A stretch of 64,000 nt of DNA from JBOCEF01 sp050586345 (lineage in GTDB: Bacteria; Pseudomonadota; Alphaproteobacteria; Rhodobacterales; Rhodobacteraceae). The notes beneath the pieces were generated by a model. The model saw only the letters and a program-made list of their open reading frames with translations. It did no database searches and was not told where the DNA came from. Location of the stretch: NCBI RefSeq assembly GCF_050586345.1, contig NZ_JBOCEF010000011.1:38451-102450 (forward strand). The letters are read 5' to 3'. The translations under genes were made by a program, and so were the position numbers. Below, piece after piece: positions 32,618-40,266 of this stretch. The first letter of the stretch is position 1, and every line of letters begins with the position of its first letter.

Positions 32618-35187
32618 GCCGCCCTGCCGCGAAGGGCGCCGGCTTCGGCGTCGCGCTGAAGATCGCCCGGCGCGAGCTGCGCGGCGGCATCCGGGGCTTC
32701 TACGTGTTCCTCGCCTGCCTCGCGCTCGGCGTCGCGGCCATTTCCGCCGTCGGGTCGGTGCGCATGGCGATTTCCGAGGGGCTGGCCCGCGAAGGCCAGG
32801 CGATCCTTGGCGGCGATGCGGAGATCTCCATCACCTATCGCTTCGCCGAGGAGGACGAGCGGGCCTGGATGGAGGCGCGCGCCATCGCCGTCTCCGAGAT
32901 CGCCGATTTCCGCTCCATGGCCGCGGCGCGCGACCCGCAGACGGATGAGCTCGACCGGGCGCTGACCCAGGTGAAGGGGGTGGATTCCGCCTATCCCTTG
33001 TATGGCGAGCTGCGCCTGTCGGACGGGATCGGCGTGGCGGAGGCGCTGGAGCGGCGCGACGGGCGCTATGGCGCGGTGATGGAGATGGTGCTGGCCGAGC
33101 GGCTGGGCCTGTCCCCCGGCGACACGTTCCAGCTCGGCGCCGGGACCTATGAATTGCGCGCGCTGATCGAGGGCGAGCCGGACAAGGCCGCGGGCGGCTT
33201 CGGCTTCGGCCCGCGCACGATCCTGCTGCGCGAGGGGCTGACGGAATCGGGCCTGCTGGCGCCCGGGACGCTGTTCGACAGCCGCTACCGGCTGAAGCTG
33301 CCCGAGGGCGCGGACCTCGAGGCGCTGAAGGCCGAGATGCAGGCCGACCATCCCGCCGCCGGGATGCGCTGGCGCGACCGGCGCAACGGCGCGCCGGGGG
33401 TGCAGCGTTTCGTCGACCGGATCGGGGCGTTCCTGGTGCTGGTGGGGCTGGCGGCGCTGGCGATGGGGGGCGTGGGGGTCTCGGCCGCCGTGCGCTCCTA
33501 TCTCGACGGCAAGACCACGACCATCGCGACGCTCAAGACCCTCGGGGCCGAGGGGCGGACCATCTTCGCCGTGTACCTGGTCCAGGTCGGCGCGCTCGCC
33601 GCGCTGGGCGTGGGCATCGGGCTGGCGCTGGGCGCAGGGCTTCCGGCGCTGGTGGGGCCGTTGATGGAGGACATGCTGCCGGTCCCGGCGCTGTTCGACA
33701 TCTACGCCCGCCCGCTGGCCGAGGCGGCGACCTACGGCATCCTCACCGCCCTGATCTTCGCGCTCTGGCCGCTGGCGCAGGCGCGGGAGCTGCGGGCCGC
33801 GCGCCTGTTCCGCGACATCGCGGGGTCCGAGCGGCAACTGCCGCAGCCGGGCTATATCGCGCTGATCTTCGTGCTGACCGTGGCGCTGATCGGGGCGGCG
33901 GTGGCGTTCTCGGGGCTGTGGCAGCTGGCGCTGGGCTTCGCGTTCGGCGTGCTGGGCGCGCTGGCGGTGCTGCGCGTCGCGGCCTTCCTCGTCTCGCGCC
34001 TCGCCCGCCGCGCCGCGCGCGCGAAGGCGGTGCGCGGGCGCCCGGTGCTGCGCCTCGCGCTCGGCGCCGTCGGCGGGCCGGGGGCCGAGACGGCGGGCGT
34101 GGTCCTGTCGCTCGGCCTCGGGCTGTCGGTGCTGGCCGCGGTGGGGCAGATCGACCGCAACCTGCGCGACGTGATCGAGCGCGAATTGCCCGCGCGCGCG
34201 CCGGCCTTCTTCTTCGTCGACATCCAGAACAACCAGCTCGAGACCTTCCTGTCGCGCGCCGAGGGCGTGGAGGGCGTGGGCGACATCGCCACCGCGCCGA
34301 TGCTGCGCGGCGTGATCACGCGCCTCAACGGCGTGCCGGCCGAGGAGGCCGAGATCGACCCCGCCGCCGCCTGGGTGCTGCGCGGCGACCGCGGCGTGAC
34401 CTATTCGCAGACGCCCCCCGACGGCACCGTGGTGACCGAGGGCGAATGGTGGCCCGAGGATTACAGCGGCCCGCCCCTGGTCAGCTTCGCCGAGGAGGAG
34501 GGGCGCGAGCTGGGCCTCTCGATCGGCGACACGGTCACCGTTTCCATCCTGGGGCGGGAGCTGACCGCCACCGTCGCCAGCTTCCGGGTGGTGGAGTTCC
34601 GGGACATGGGCATCAACTTCCTGATGGTCTGGAGCCCGTCTTCGCTGGCCGGCGCCCCGCATTCGCACATCGCCACCGTGCACGCGACGCCCGAGGCGGA
34701 GGGGCCGCTGCTGCGCGCCGTCGCGGGCCGCCTGCCGAACGTCACCGCGATCCGGGTGCGCGACGCGGTGGAGCAGGTGTCCTCGGCGCTCTCGGACCTC
34801 GCCATGGCGACCCGCTGGGGGGCCTCGGTGACGCTGCTGACCGGGATCGTGGTGCTGATCGGCGCCGCGGCGGCCGGGGAGCGGCGCAGGGTGCACGAGG
34901 CGGCGGTGCTCAAGACCCTCGGGATGACCCGCCCGGCGATCCTGCGCAGCTTCGCGCTGCGCTCGGCGCTCCTGGGCGCGGCGGCGGGGGGCGTGGCCAT
35001 CGTCGCCGGCGCCCTGGCCGGGCAGGCGGTGATCGAGGAGGTGATGGAGGCGCAATATGTCTTCGTTCCCGGCCCCGCGATCCTGATCGTGGTCGGCGGC
35101 GCGCTGGCGGCGCTGCTGGCGGGGCTCGGCTTCGCCTGGCGGCCCCTGTCCGCCCGCCCGGCCCAGGTGCTGCGCGCGCGGGAGTGA
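32614..35187 (+). CDS. YbbP-like FtsX-domain permease
   Basis: An 857-residue membrane protein with two FtsX/MacB permease domains. An N-terminal helix (about 25-50) is followed by a large periplasmic domain, then helices at about 265-410 (first FtsX unit) and, after a second periplasmic domain (about 540-710), a C-terminal FtsX unit (WGASVTLLTGIVVLIGAAAA onward). Length and layout match YbbP. It works with the upstream ATPase. Gene is intact. Confidence 0.9.
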   Translation: MSRPAAKGAGFGVALKIARRELRGGIRGFYVFLACLALGVAAISAVGSVRMAISEGLAREGQAILGGDAEISITYRFAEEDERAWMEARAIAVSEIADFRSMAAARDPQTDELDRALTQVKGVDSAYPLYGELRLSDGIGVAEALERRDGRYGAVMEMVLAERLGLSPGDTFQLGAGTYELRALIEGEPDKAAGGFGFGPRTILLREGLTESGLLAPGTLFDSRYRLKLPEGADLEALKAEMQADHPAAGMRWRDRRNGAPGVQRFVDRIGAFLVLVGLAALAMGGVGVSAAVRSYLDGKTTTIATLKTLGAEGRTIFAVYLVQVGALAALGVGIGLALGAGLPALVGPLMEDMLPVPALFDIYARPLAEAATYGILTALIFALWPLAQARELRAARLFRDIAGSERQLPQPGYIALIFVLTVALIGAAVAFSGLWQLALGFAFGVLGALAVLRVAAFLVSRLARRAARAKAVRGRPVLRLALGAVGGPGAETAGVVLSLGLGLSVLAAVGQIDRNLRDVIERELPARAPAFFFVDIQNNQLETFLSRAEGVEGVGDIATAPMLRGVITRLNGVPAEEAEIDPAAAWVLRGDRGVTYSQTPPDGTVVTEGEWWPEDYSGPPLVSFAEEEGRELGLSIGDTVTVSILGRELTATVASFRVVEFRDMGINFLMVWSPSSLAGAPHSHIATVHATPEAEGPLLRAVAGRLPNVTAIRVRDAVEQVSSALSDLAMATRWGASVTLLTGIVVLIGAAAAGERRRVHEAAVLKTLGMTRPAILRSFALRSALLGAAAGGVAIVAGALAGQAVIEEVMEAQYVFVPGPAILIVVGGALAALLAGLGFAWRPLSARPAQVLRARE

Positions 35188-35523
35188 CGGGCCCGGGCAT
35201 GGGCGTGGTTGGAAGGGCGTGGTTGGAAGGCTGTGATTGGAAGGGTGTGATTGACGTTTGGGAATGCGATACCGGCGCGTCGGACGATCCGCGGCGCGCC
35301 GGGGGCTGGGGCTGAAATCACCGCCCCGGATTTGAGAGACCCGGCGGCGTTTCAAATCCTGAAGCGAAAACTCTGAAAATCCGCCCTGCGCTGCGGCGCC
35401 GCGCATCAGGGACGCTTGAAAAGCCGCGGGACCGCCCCGATATTGAACCCGAGACGAGGGGGTCCGGGGGGACTCCGTCCCCTCTTTGGCCTCAACCAAC
35501 GACCGAACAGGGTGAAGAAACAC
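35188..35523. other. Intergenic with tandem repeat and leader of the Bax-inhibitor gene
   Basis: Contains the 14-bp tandem repeat (35,201-35,256), then about 250 bases with no gene. The 35,320-35,390 part is less GC-rich and probably carries the promoter of the next gene. Confidence 0.5.
35201..35256 (+). repeat. Four tandem copies of a 14-bp unit
   Basis: Unit gggcgtggttggaa at 35,201 and 35,215 (identical), then two diverged copies at 35,229 and 35,243. It starts 13 bases after the permease stop codon. Confidence 0.9.
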
Positions 35524-36252
35524 ATGCAGGACTTCGACACGATCCGCACGCACGGCGCCGCCGGCGCACGCTCCGCGGCGATCGACGCCGGTCTCCGCGC
35601 TTACATGAACCGCGTCTACGGGCTGATGGCGTTCGCCATGGTCATCACCGGCGCGGTGGCTTTCGTGGTGGGCAACTCGCCCGCCATGCTGCAGGCCATT
35701 TTCGGCGGCCCGCAGAAATATCTGGTGATGTTCGCGCCGCTGATCATGGTTTTCGTGATGGGCGGGATGATCAACAAGCTCTCCGTCGCGGGCGCGCAGA
35801 TGATGTTCTGGGCGTACTCGGCGCTGATGGGGCTTTCGATCTCCTTCATCTTCGCCGTCTACACCGGCATGTCCATCGCCCAGGTCTTCCTGACCACCGC
35901 GATCGCCTTCGGCGGCGTGTCGCTCTATGGCTACACGACCAAGAAGGACATCTCGGGCTGGGGCTCGTTCCTGATGATGGGCGTGATCGGCCTGGTCGTG
36001 GCGTCGATCATCAACATCTTCCTCGCCTCTTCGGCGCTGATGTTCGCGGTCAACGTGATCGGCGTGCTGGTCTTCGCGGGCCTGACCGCCTATGACACCC
36101 AGCGCCTGAAGAACGACTATCTCGGCATGGCCCAGTTCGGCGCGGGCGCCGACGTGATGGGCAAGTCGGCGATCATGGGCGCGCTGTCGCTCTACATCAA
36201 CTTCATCAACATGTTCATGATGATGCTGAGCCTGTTCGGCGACCGCGAGTGA
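35524..36252 (+). CDS. Bax inhibitor-1/YccA family membrane protein
   Basis: A 242-residue protein with seven predicted membrane helices. After a soluble start (MQDFDTIRTHGAAG, IDAGLRAYMNRVYGLMAFA), the UPF0005/BI-1 core is seen in AYSALMGLSISFIFAVYTG and GLTAYDTQRLKNDYL, the latter holding the conserved Asp of the calcium-leak pH sensor pair. Bacterial members are pH-sensitive calcium-leak channels or FtsH modulators. Start ATG 35,524 has GGTGAAG upstream. Confidence 0.92.
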   Translation: MQDFDTIRTHGAAGARSAAIDAGLRAYMNRVYGLMAFAMVITGAVAFVVGNSPAMLQAIFGGPQKYLVMFAPLIMVFVMGGMINKLSVAGAQMMFWAYSALMGLSISFIFAVYTGMSIAQVFLTTAIAFGGVSLYGYTTKKDISGWGSFLMMGVIGLVVASIINIFLASSALMFAVNVIGVLVFAGLTAYDTQRLKNDYLGMAQFGAGADVMGKSAIMGALSLYINFINMFMMMLSLFGDRE

Positions 36253-36297
36253 TCGCGCGCTGAAACAGGCGCCGCGCCCGCCCAGCGGGACGTGATG

Positions 36298-36333
36298 CCA
36301 AGGGCCGGGGGGCGACCCCCGGCCCTTTTTTCT
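36298..36333 (+). terminator. Rho-independent terminator of the Bax-inhibitor gene
   Basis: Stem aagggccggggg/cccccggcccttt with GCGA loop and six T residues, about 46 bases past the stop. Confidence 0.9.
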
Positions 36334-36429
36334 TGCCTGCGGGGGCGGGCTTCCGCGACTGTGGCGCCCCCGCCGCGGCCGCCCCGCCGCGGCCGGGGGA
36401 GACGCAGACCGCAGAGCAAGGAGCCACCG

Positions 36430-37932
36430 ATGCCGCGAGCCGCCCCGTTCACCCGCCTGCGCGCCGCCTGCGCGCTGCTCGCGTCGCTGCTCCTTTCCGC
36501 CTGCGGGCCCGAGACGCCGGTCGCGCAGAAGCCGCCGCAGGCCCAGGCCGGGGCGCAGGCGGGGGCCCAGGCCGGGGCGCAGGGCGATGCCGCCGCGGAC
36601 CGCCTCGCCGCCCATGCGCCGTCCGATCCGCGCAAGGCGGTGGTCTATGTCTCCACCTCGGAAGAGCCGTGGCGCCCGCACCGGATGCTGGTCAAGGGCG
36701 TGCCCGGGGGCCCGCTGACCCCCGACATCTACCACCGGTTCGAGGTCTGGCCCGGAACCGCCGTCTTCGACACCTGGATGCCGTACCAGGAGGGGGGGCT
36801 GTTCTCCGACCCCGAACGTGCGCGCGCCGGCAGCGGCGGCTACGCCTTGGTGAGCCCGGGCGAGGTCGCGTATCTCGAGATCAACACCGACTCCGGCGTG
36901 TACAACCGGGTGCTCAAGGGCGCGGCCGCGCTCGCCGCGCTCGAGGGCAAGCGCCTCGGCGAGACCCATGGCGCGGAGGGGCAGGAGCTCAATCCCACCG
37001 GCCTCTGGGGCGGGCGCTGGAGCGGGCCGCAGCTCAACGGCCGGCCGACCGGCGAGGGGCGCCTGACCTGGTCCGACCGCCGCTTCGACGGGCGGCTCGC
37101 CCCCGGCCGCGGCTCGGCCGAGGGGGTGATGACCTGGCGCGACGGGCGCAGCTATTCGGGCCGCGTGGCCGAGGGCGCGCCCTCCGGGAACGGGGTGCTC
37201 TACGGCGCGGACGGCGAGATCCTCTATGCCGGGGAATTCAAGGACGGCGCCCCTTCGGGCATCGGCTACGCCCGCATCGACGGCGCGGTGCGCGAGGTGT
37301 CCTACGAGGGCGGCGCGCGCCGCGACGCCTCCGCCGCCGCCGAGGCCGCGCGGCAGATGGACGAGGCCGACGCCAAGGCGATCGCCAAGCCGGCCGCCGA
37401 GCTGGCGCGCACCCGCCGCATGACCGCCGAGGCGCAGGGCGTCCTGCGCAAGGAAGAGACCCGGTTCCGCGAAGAGAACCAGGAGTTCTACCGCAAGTGC
37501 AGCTGCGCGCTGGGCCTGAAGGTCTGCATGAGCAGGTCCTACAGCGACCGCGCCCGCCAGAAACGCTATGAGCAGAGCCTGCGCCGCCAGGAGGAGCTGT
37601 GCCGGAGCATCGCCGCCGGCCGCGGCAGCGACGCCGAGCGCACGGCGGCGTTCGAGCAGGGCATGGCCGGGATCAAGGCGGAGATCGAGCGCCTGCGCCG
37701 CAAGCAGGAGTCGCAGCAAGCCTCGCTCGCCGCCAGGGAGGCCCGCATCCGGGCCGAGCGCGCCCGCGAGCGGGCGGCGAACGAAGCCGCGCTGCGGCGC
37801 GAGATCGCCCGCGGCCTCGACGCCCGCCGGGCCGAGAAGCAGGCGATCTGCGCGAAGGATCCGCTGGTCTGCGGCTGCGCGGTGTTCCGCCCCGAGGCCG
37901 CGGCCAAGCCGGGCGCGGTCTGCCGCCAGTAG
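36430..37932 (+). CDS. MORN-repeat lipoprotein with coiled-coil C-terminus
   Basis: A 500-residue exported protein. Lipobox LLSAC near residues 19-23 marks a lipid anchor. An Ala/Gln/Gly tract with AGAQ repeats (about 33-48) links to a domain of unknown fold (60-175). Residues about 180-300 hold MORN-type units (GEGRLTWSDRRFDGRL, GVMTWRDGRSYSGRV, GNGVLYGADGEILYAGEF). From about 310 on the chain is a highly charged helix/coiled coil (RLRRKQESQQASLAAREARI) interrupted by Cys clusters (KCSCALGLKVC, and ICAKDPLVCGC at the end). AAGGAG precedes the ATG. Function unknown; probably envelope-associated. Confidence 0.75.
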   Translation: MPRAAPFTRLRAACALLASLLLSACGPETPVAQKPPQAQAGAQAGAQAGAQGDAAADRLAAHAPSDPRKAVVYVSTSEEPWRPHRMLVKGVPGGPLTPDIYHRFEVWPGTAVFDTWMPYQEGGLFSDPERARAGSGGYALVSPGEVAYLEINTDSGVYNRVLKGAAALAALEGKRLGETHGAEGQELNPTGLWGGRWSGPQLNGRPTGEGRLTWSDRRFDGRLAPGRGSAEGVMTWRDGRSYSGRVAEGAPSGNGVLYGADGEILYAGEFKDGAPSGIGYARIDGAVREVSYEGGARRDASAAAEAARQMDEADAKAIAKPAAELARTRRMTAEAQGVLRKEETRFREENQEFYRKCSCALGLKVCMSRSYSDRARQKRYEQSLRRQEELCRSIAAGRGSDAERTAAFEQGMAGIKAEIERLRRKQESQQASLAAREARIRAERARERAANEAALRREIARGLDARRAEKQAICAKDPLVCGCAVFRPEAAAKPGAVCRQ

Positions 37933-37990
37933 GGCGGGGCGGACCCGGGGGGCGGCGCGGACGGGCGGCGCCCGGCCGGGGCCGGCGCGC

Positions 37991-38488
37991 TCAGGGCCGG
38001 GCCAGCTGCGCCGCGATCTGCGGGAACAGCTCGGCCGCGATGTCGCCGGGCAGCAGGGGCATGATCTCGAACTGCGTGTCGGAGACGCTGCGCAGCTCGG
38101 CCGCCGTGCGCCCGCCGGGCAGGGGCGAGATCAGCAGCGCCCCCCCGGCGCCCGCGCGCCACATGCCGCCGCGCCGGGTGAAGGCGATGCGCACGGCGCC
38201 CATGTTCCCGACCGGCGCGGCCTCGGTCCAGTGCAGGCCGAGCGTGTCCAGCGCCCGCCCCGCGGCCGCGACGGTGCGCGGGGCGGGGGCGTCGAAGACC
38301 TGCATCGGCCCGGGGGTCGCCATCGCCTCGGCGCGCCGCTCGGCGTCGGCCTCGGCCGCCTGGGCCTGGATCGCCCCGGGGACGGCGCGCACGGCGCCCG
38401 CCGCCTCGGCCAGGCCGCCGCGGACCTGCTCCGCGACCTCGCAGCCCGCGGCGAGGGCCGCGAGCGACAGGATGATCGGCGCGCGCAT
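37991..38488 (-). CDS. Predicted small lipoprotein
   Basis: A 165-residue exported protein. The signal ends in LAALAAGC (Cys16), a lipobox. A helix (about 20-60) with many Ala and Glu is followed by a domain with LDTLGLHWTEA and MGAVRIAFTRRGGMW. No family recognised. It is the last host gene before the integrated element. Confidence 0.65.
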   Translation of the reverse strand: MRAPIILSLAALAAGCEVAEQVRGGLAEAAGAVRAVPGAIQAQAAEADAERRAEAMATPGPMQVFDAPAPRTVAAAGRALDTLGLHWTEAAPVGNMGAVRIAFTRRGGMWRAGAGGALLISPLPGGRTAAELRSVSDTQFEIMPLLPGDIAAELFPQIAAQLARP

Positions 38489-38601
38489 GGCCGGGCCCCC
38501 TTCTGGAACGCTTGGAGCGGGCATCCTGCGCGGCGAGCGTGGAGGTTCGGTTAACCGTGCCAAGGGAGGGCGGCCCGGGGCCGTCCGGCGCCCCGGAACG
38601 C

Positions 38602-38629
38602 AAGACGCCGCCCCGGGGGGCGGCGTCTT
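38602..38629. terminator. Hairpin just outside attL
   Basis: An 11-bp stem (38,602-38,612 with 38,619-38,629). Before the element entered, this hairpin would have lain immediately downstream of tRNA-Glu, so it may be that gene's original terminator; the T tract is poor. Confidence 0.45.
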
Positions 38630-38645
38630 CAATCAGCGCGGAGGG

Positions 38646-38664
38646 AGTGGCATCCCGTAGGGGA
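38646..38664 (+). repeat. attL, 19-bp direct repeat
   Basis: agtggcatcccgtagggga, identical to positions 48,158-48,176. Beyond the core the two copies still share CGAA after two mismatched bases. Confidence 0.9.
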
Positions 38665-38721
38665 GGCGAAGACGCTTGCGGCGTCAATGCGTTGCCGCCG
38701 AACGGCGCCCCGGAAGGCCGC

Positions 38722-39102
38722 ATGTCTTCTCAAGGGGTTGGCGGGGCGAATGCCTCGGAGGCCGCGCCCGCGAAGGGCCACGCCGAAAACGAAACCGCCG
38801 CTCCTGCGGGCAACAGGAACGGCGGCGAAGATGCGAACGGCTTGGAAAATCGTTCGGGGGAAGCGTACCCCTCCGGGCACGCCCCGGCAAGCGCCGACAC
38901 GTGGGCGCGCATCCTCGACGCCGCGCGGCGTCTTCGCCAAGGCAAGGATGAGCACGCCCGCGTGTGCTGGGCGCTGGCCGCGCTCCTGTCTCTTTCGGCG
39001 GGGAGCCGCGAGGCGCTGATCGACCATCTGGTGAAGACCTGGGGCCGTGACGTGATGCAGCGCCGCCTTGATGCGGCATGGGCTGCGGAGGGTCAGGCAT
39101 GA
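38722..39102 (+). CDS. Element protein of unknown function, first ORF
   Basis: A 126-residue protein. The first ~55 residues are low-complexity (Ala, Gly, Asn, Glu) and likely disordered; residues about 60-126 are helical (ADTWARILDAARRLRQGKDE, ALIDHLVKTWGRDVMQRRL). No membrane segment. A start inside the element is required because attL lies at 38,646; ATG 38,722 follows GGAAGG. It overlaps the next ORF by 4 bases (ATGA). Possible roles, such as small terminase or replication accessory, cannot be decided from sequence. Confidence 0.6.
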   Translation: MSSQGVGGANASEAAPAKGHAENETAAPAGNRNGGEDANGLENRSGEAYPSGHAPASADTWARILDAARRLRQGKDEHARVCWALAALLSLSAGSREALIDHLVKTWGRDVMQRRLDAAWAAEGQA

Positions 39103-39419
39103 CCGTTCGTCACTGCGCGACTGCCCCTGCCGACAGTCTCCCGCCCCGGTCCCTCGAAGAAGACCTGTTCTGGCTGCGCACTGTGCCGCGCATGCCTGAC
39201 GCAAGCGATTGGGAGCGCGACTTCGCGAAGTCGATCCTGCGTCAGGCCAAGCGTCCAGCGTGGGAGCCGAGCCCGGCGCAGCGTCGCACGATGAAGCGTC
39301 TCATCGACCAACACGTGATCACCGACGAGGGCGATGACGACTTCGACCTGATCGACGACGAAGACCCGAGCGACGCCCCGGCGACCCGCCGGGCCGACGC
39401 GCGCGCCGCTCTGATCTGA
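39099..39419 (+). CDS. Element protein of unknown function, second ORF
   Basis: A 106-residue acidic protein. The core reads SDWERDFAKSILRQAKRPAW then PSPAQRRTMKRLIDQHV, a pattern I associate with small phage/replication-region proteins, followed by an acidic tail (DEGDDDFDLIDDEDPSD). The ATG overlaps the stop of the first ORF. No catalytic motif visible. Confidence 0.6.
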   Translation: MTVRHCATAPADSLPPRSLEEDLFWLRTVPRMPDASDWERDFAKSILRQAKRPAWEPSPAQRRTMKRLIDQHVITDEGDDDFDLIDDEDPSDAPATRRADARAALI

Positions 39420-39439
39420 ACTTCGACGCTTATGGGCGG

Positions 39440-39735
39440 GCGGCGCAACAGCCGTCCGCACCCTTCCTGCGGACGGTTCAGACGGTGGCGCAGAAGGTGA
39501 ACGGGCATACCACGGGGCGGGATCGCATGCCCTCCGCAGTCCGAAAGGCTGAAGCGGGATCCCCGGCGCAAGTCCAGCGCCGCAAGTAGCAGCCGAGCCT
39601 GTCGCGGGACCATTGCGACGACAGGCGCCTGAAGCGACGGGCCGGCTCCGCCGAGCACGCACGCGAGGGCTGGGGACCAACTCCACCGATCCGGTGGGGC
39701 TGGTCGTCCTATGCCCTCGCTCTGGACCTCACCAC
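39440..39735 (+). ncRNA. Candidate structured RNA or packaging site with at least six stems
   Basis: About 300 bases without a gene, packed with perfect inverted repeats: 451-460 with 468-477; 503-508 with 527-532; 564-569 with 577-582; 597-604 with 619-626; 643-646 with 650-653 (last three digits of 39,xxx); and a compound arm 663-670 with 713-720 enclosing 675-679 with 701-705 and 681-688 with 692-699. It precedes the HNH gene. Either an RNA with ornate structure or a cos/pac region with terminase-binding repeats would fit. No match to a known RNA family that I can recall. Confidence 0.35.
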
Positions 39736-39827
39736 CGAGCAAGCCAGCCGGTGACAAGACAGGAGAGACGCGACATGCGAACGAAGCAAAAGGCGACCGG
39801 AAGCGTCAGCGGCGAGGAGCGGTGCTG

Positions 39828-40151
39828 ATGGCGGTCTGGCCCTACAATACCGCGGCGTGGAAGAAGCTGCGCTTGGTCAAGCTCGCGACGAACCCGCTTT
39901 GCGAAGTCTGCGCGAAACGCGACCGCCTCGCCGCTGCATCCCACGTCGATCACATCGTTGCCATCAACCAGGGCGGCGAGGCGTTCCCGGAACTCTCGGG
40001 GCTCATGTCCATGTGTCCGAGCTGCCATTCGATCAAGACGCAGGCGAAGGACCGGAAAGGCGGAAGCGGCGTCGCCTTCAAAGGCTGCGACGCAGAGGGA
40101 AATCCGATTGATCCCGGACATCCGGCACTCGGCGATGCCCCGCGCAGGTAG
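39828..40151 (+). CDS. HNH endonuclease (phage packaging type)
   Basis: A 107-residue nuclease. The ββα-metal core is evident: CEVCAKRDR (first zinc-knuckle pair), SHVDHIVAINQGG (the H and catalytic DH), and LMSMCPSCHSIKTQ (second CxxC plus final His). The N-terminus WPYNTAAWKKLR is typical of HNH proteins next to terminases in HK97-like phages, where they are needed with the terminase for cos cleavage. The ATG overlaps the stop of a very short upstream frame. Confidence 0.9.
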   Translation: MAVWPYNTAAWKKLRLVKLATNPLCEVCAKRDRLAAASHVDHIVAINQGGEAFPELSGLMSMCPSCHSIKTQAKDRKGGSGVAFKGCDAEGNPIDPGHPALGDAPRR

Positions 40152-40266
40152 GGGGGGGCGTCGGATCGCCAGGGCGGAGCGCCCGAAGAACACCACCAGC
40201 AATGCATACTGAGTTAGTTTGCCAAGCTGCTGAAATCACGATGCAATTGGAGGCGAGGCGGAACAG
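40152..40266. other. Gap between HNH and terminase genes
   Basis: 115 bases, no ORF; GGAGGCGAGGCGG just before the terminase ATG is its RBS. In HK97-type phages a small terminase gene usually sits here or just before; none is present. Confidence 0.6.

Noticed and set aside
39613..39828. 71-codon ORF before the HNH gene
   Set aside because: It lies across the strongest stems, has no RBS and an Arg-rich random composition; only the last 17 codons (from ATG 39,775) could be coupled to HNH and that is too little to call.
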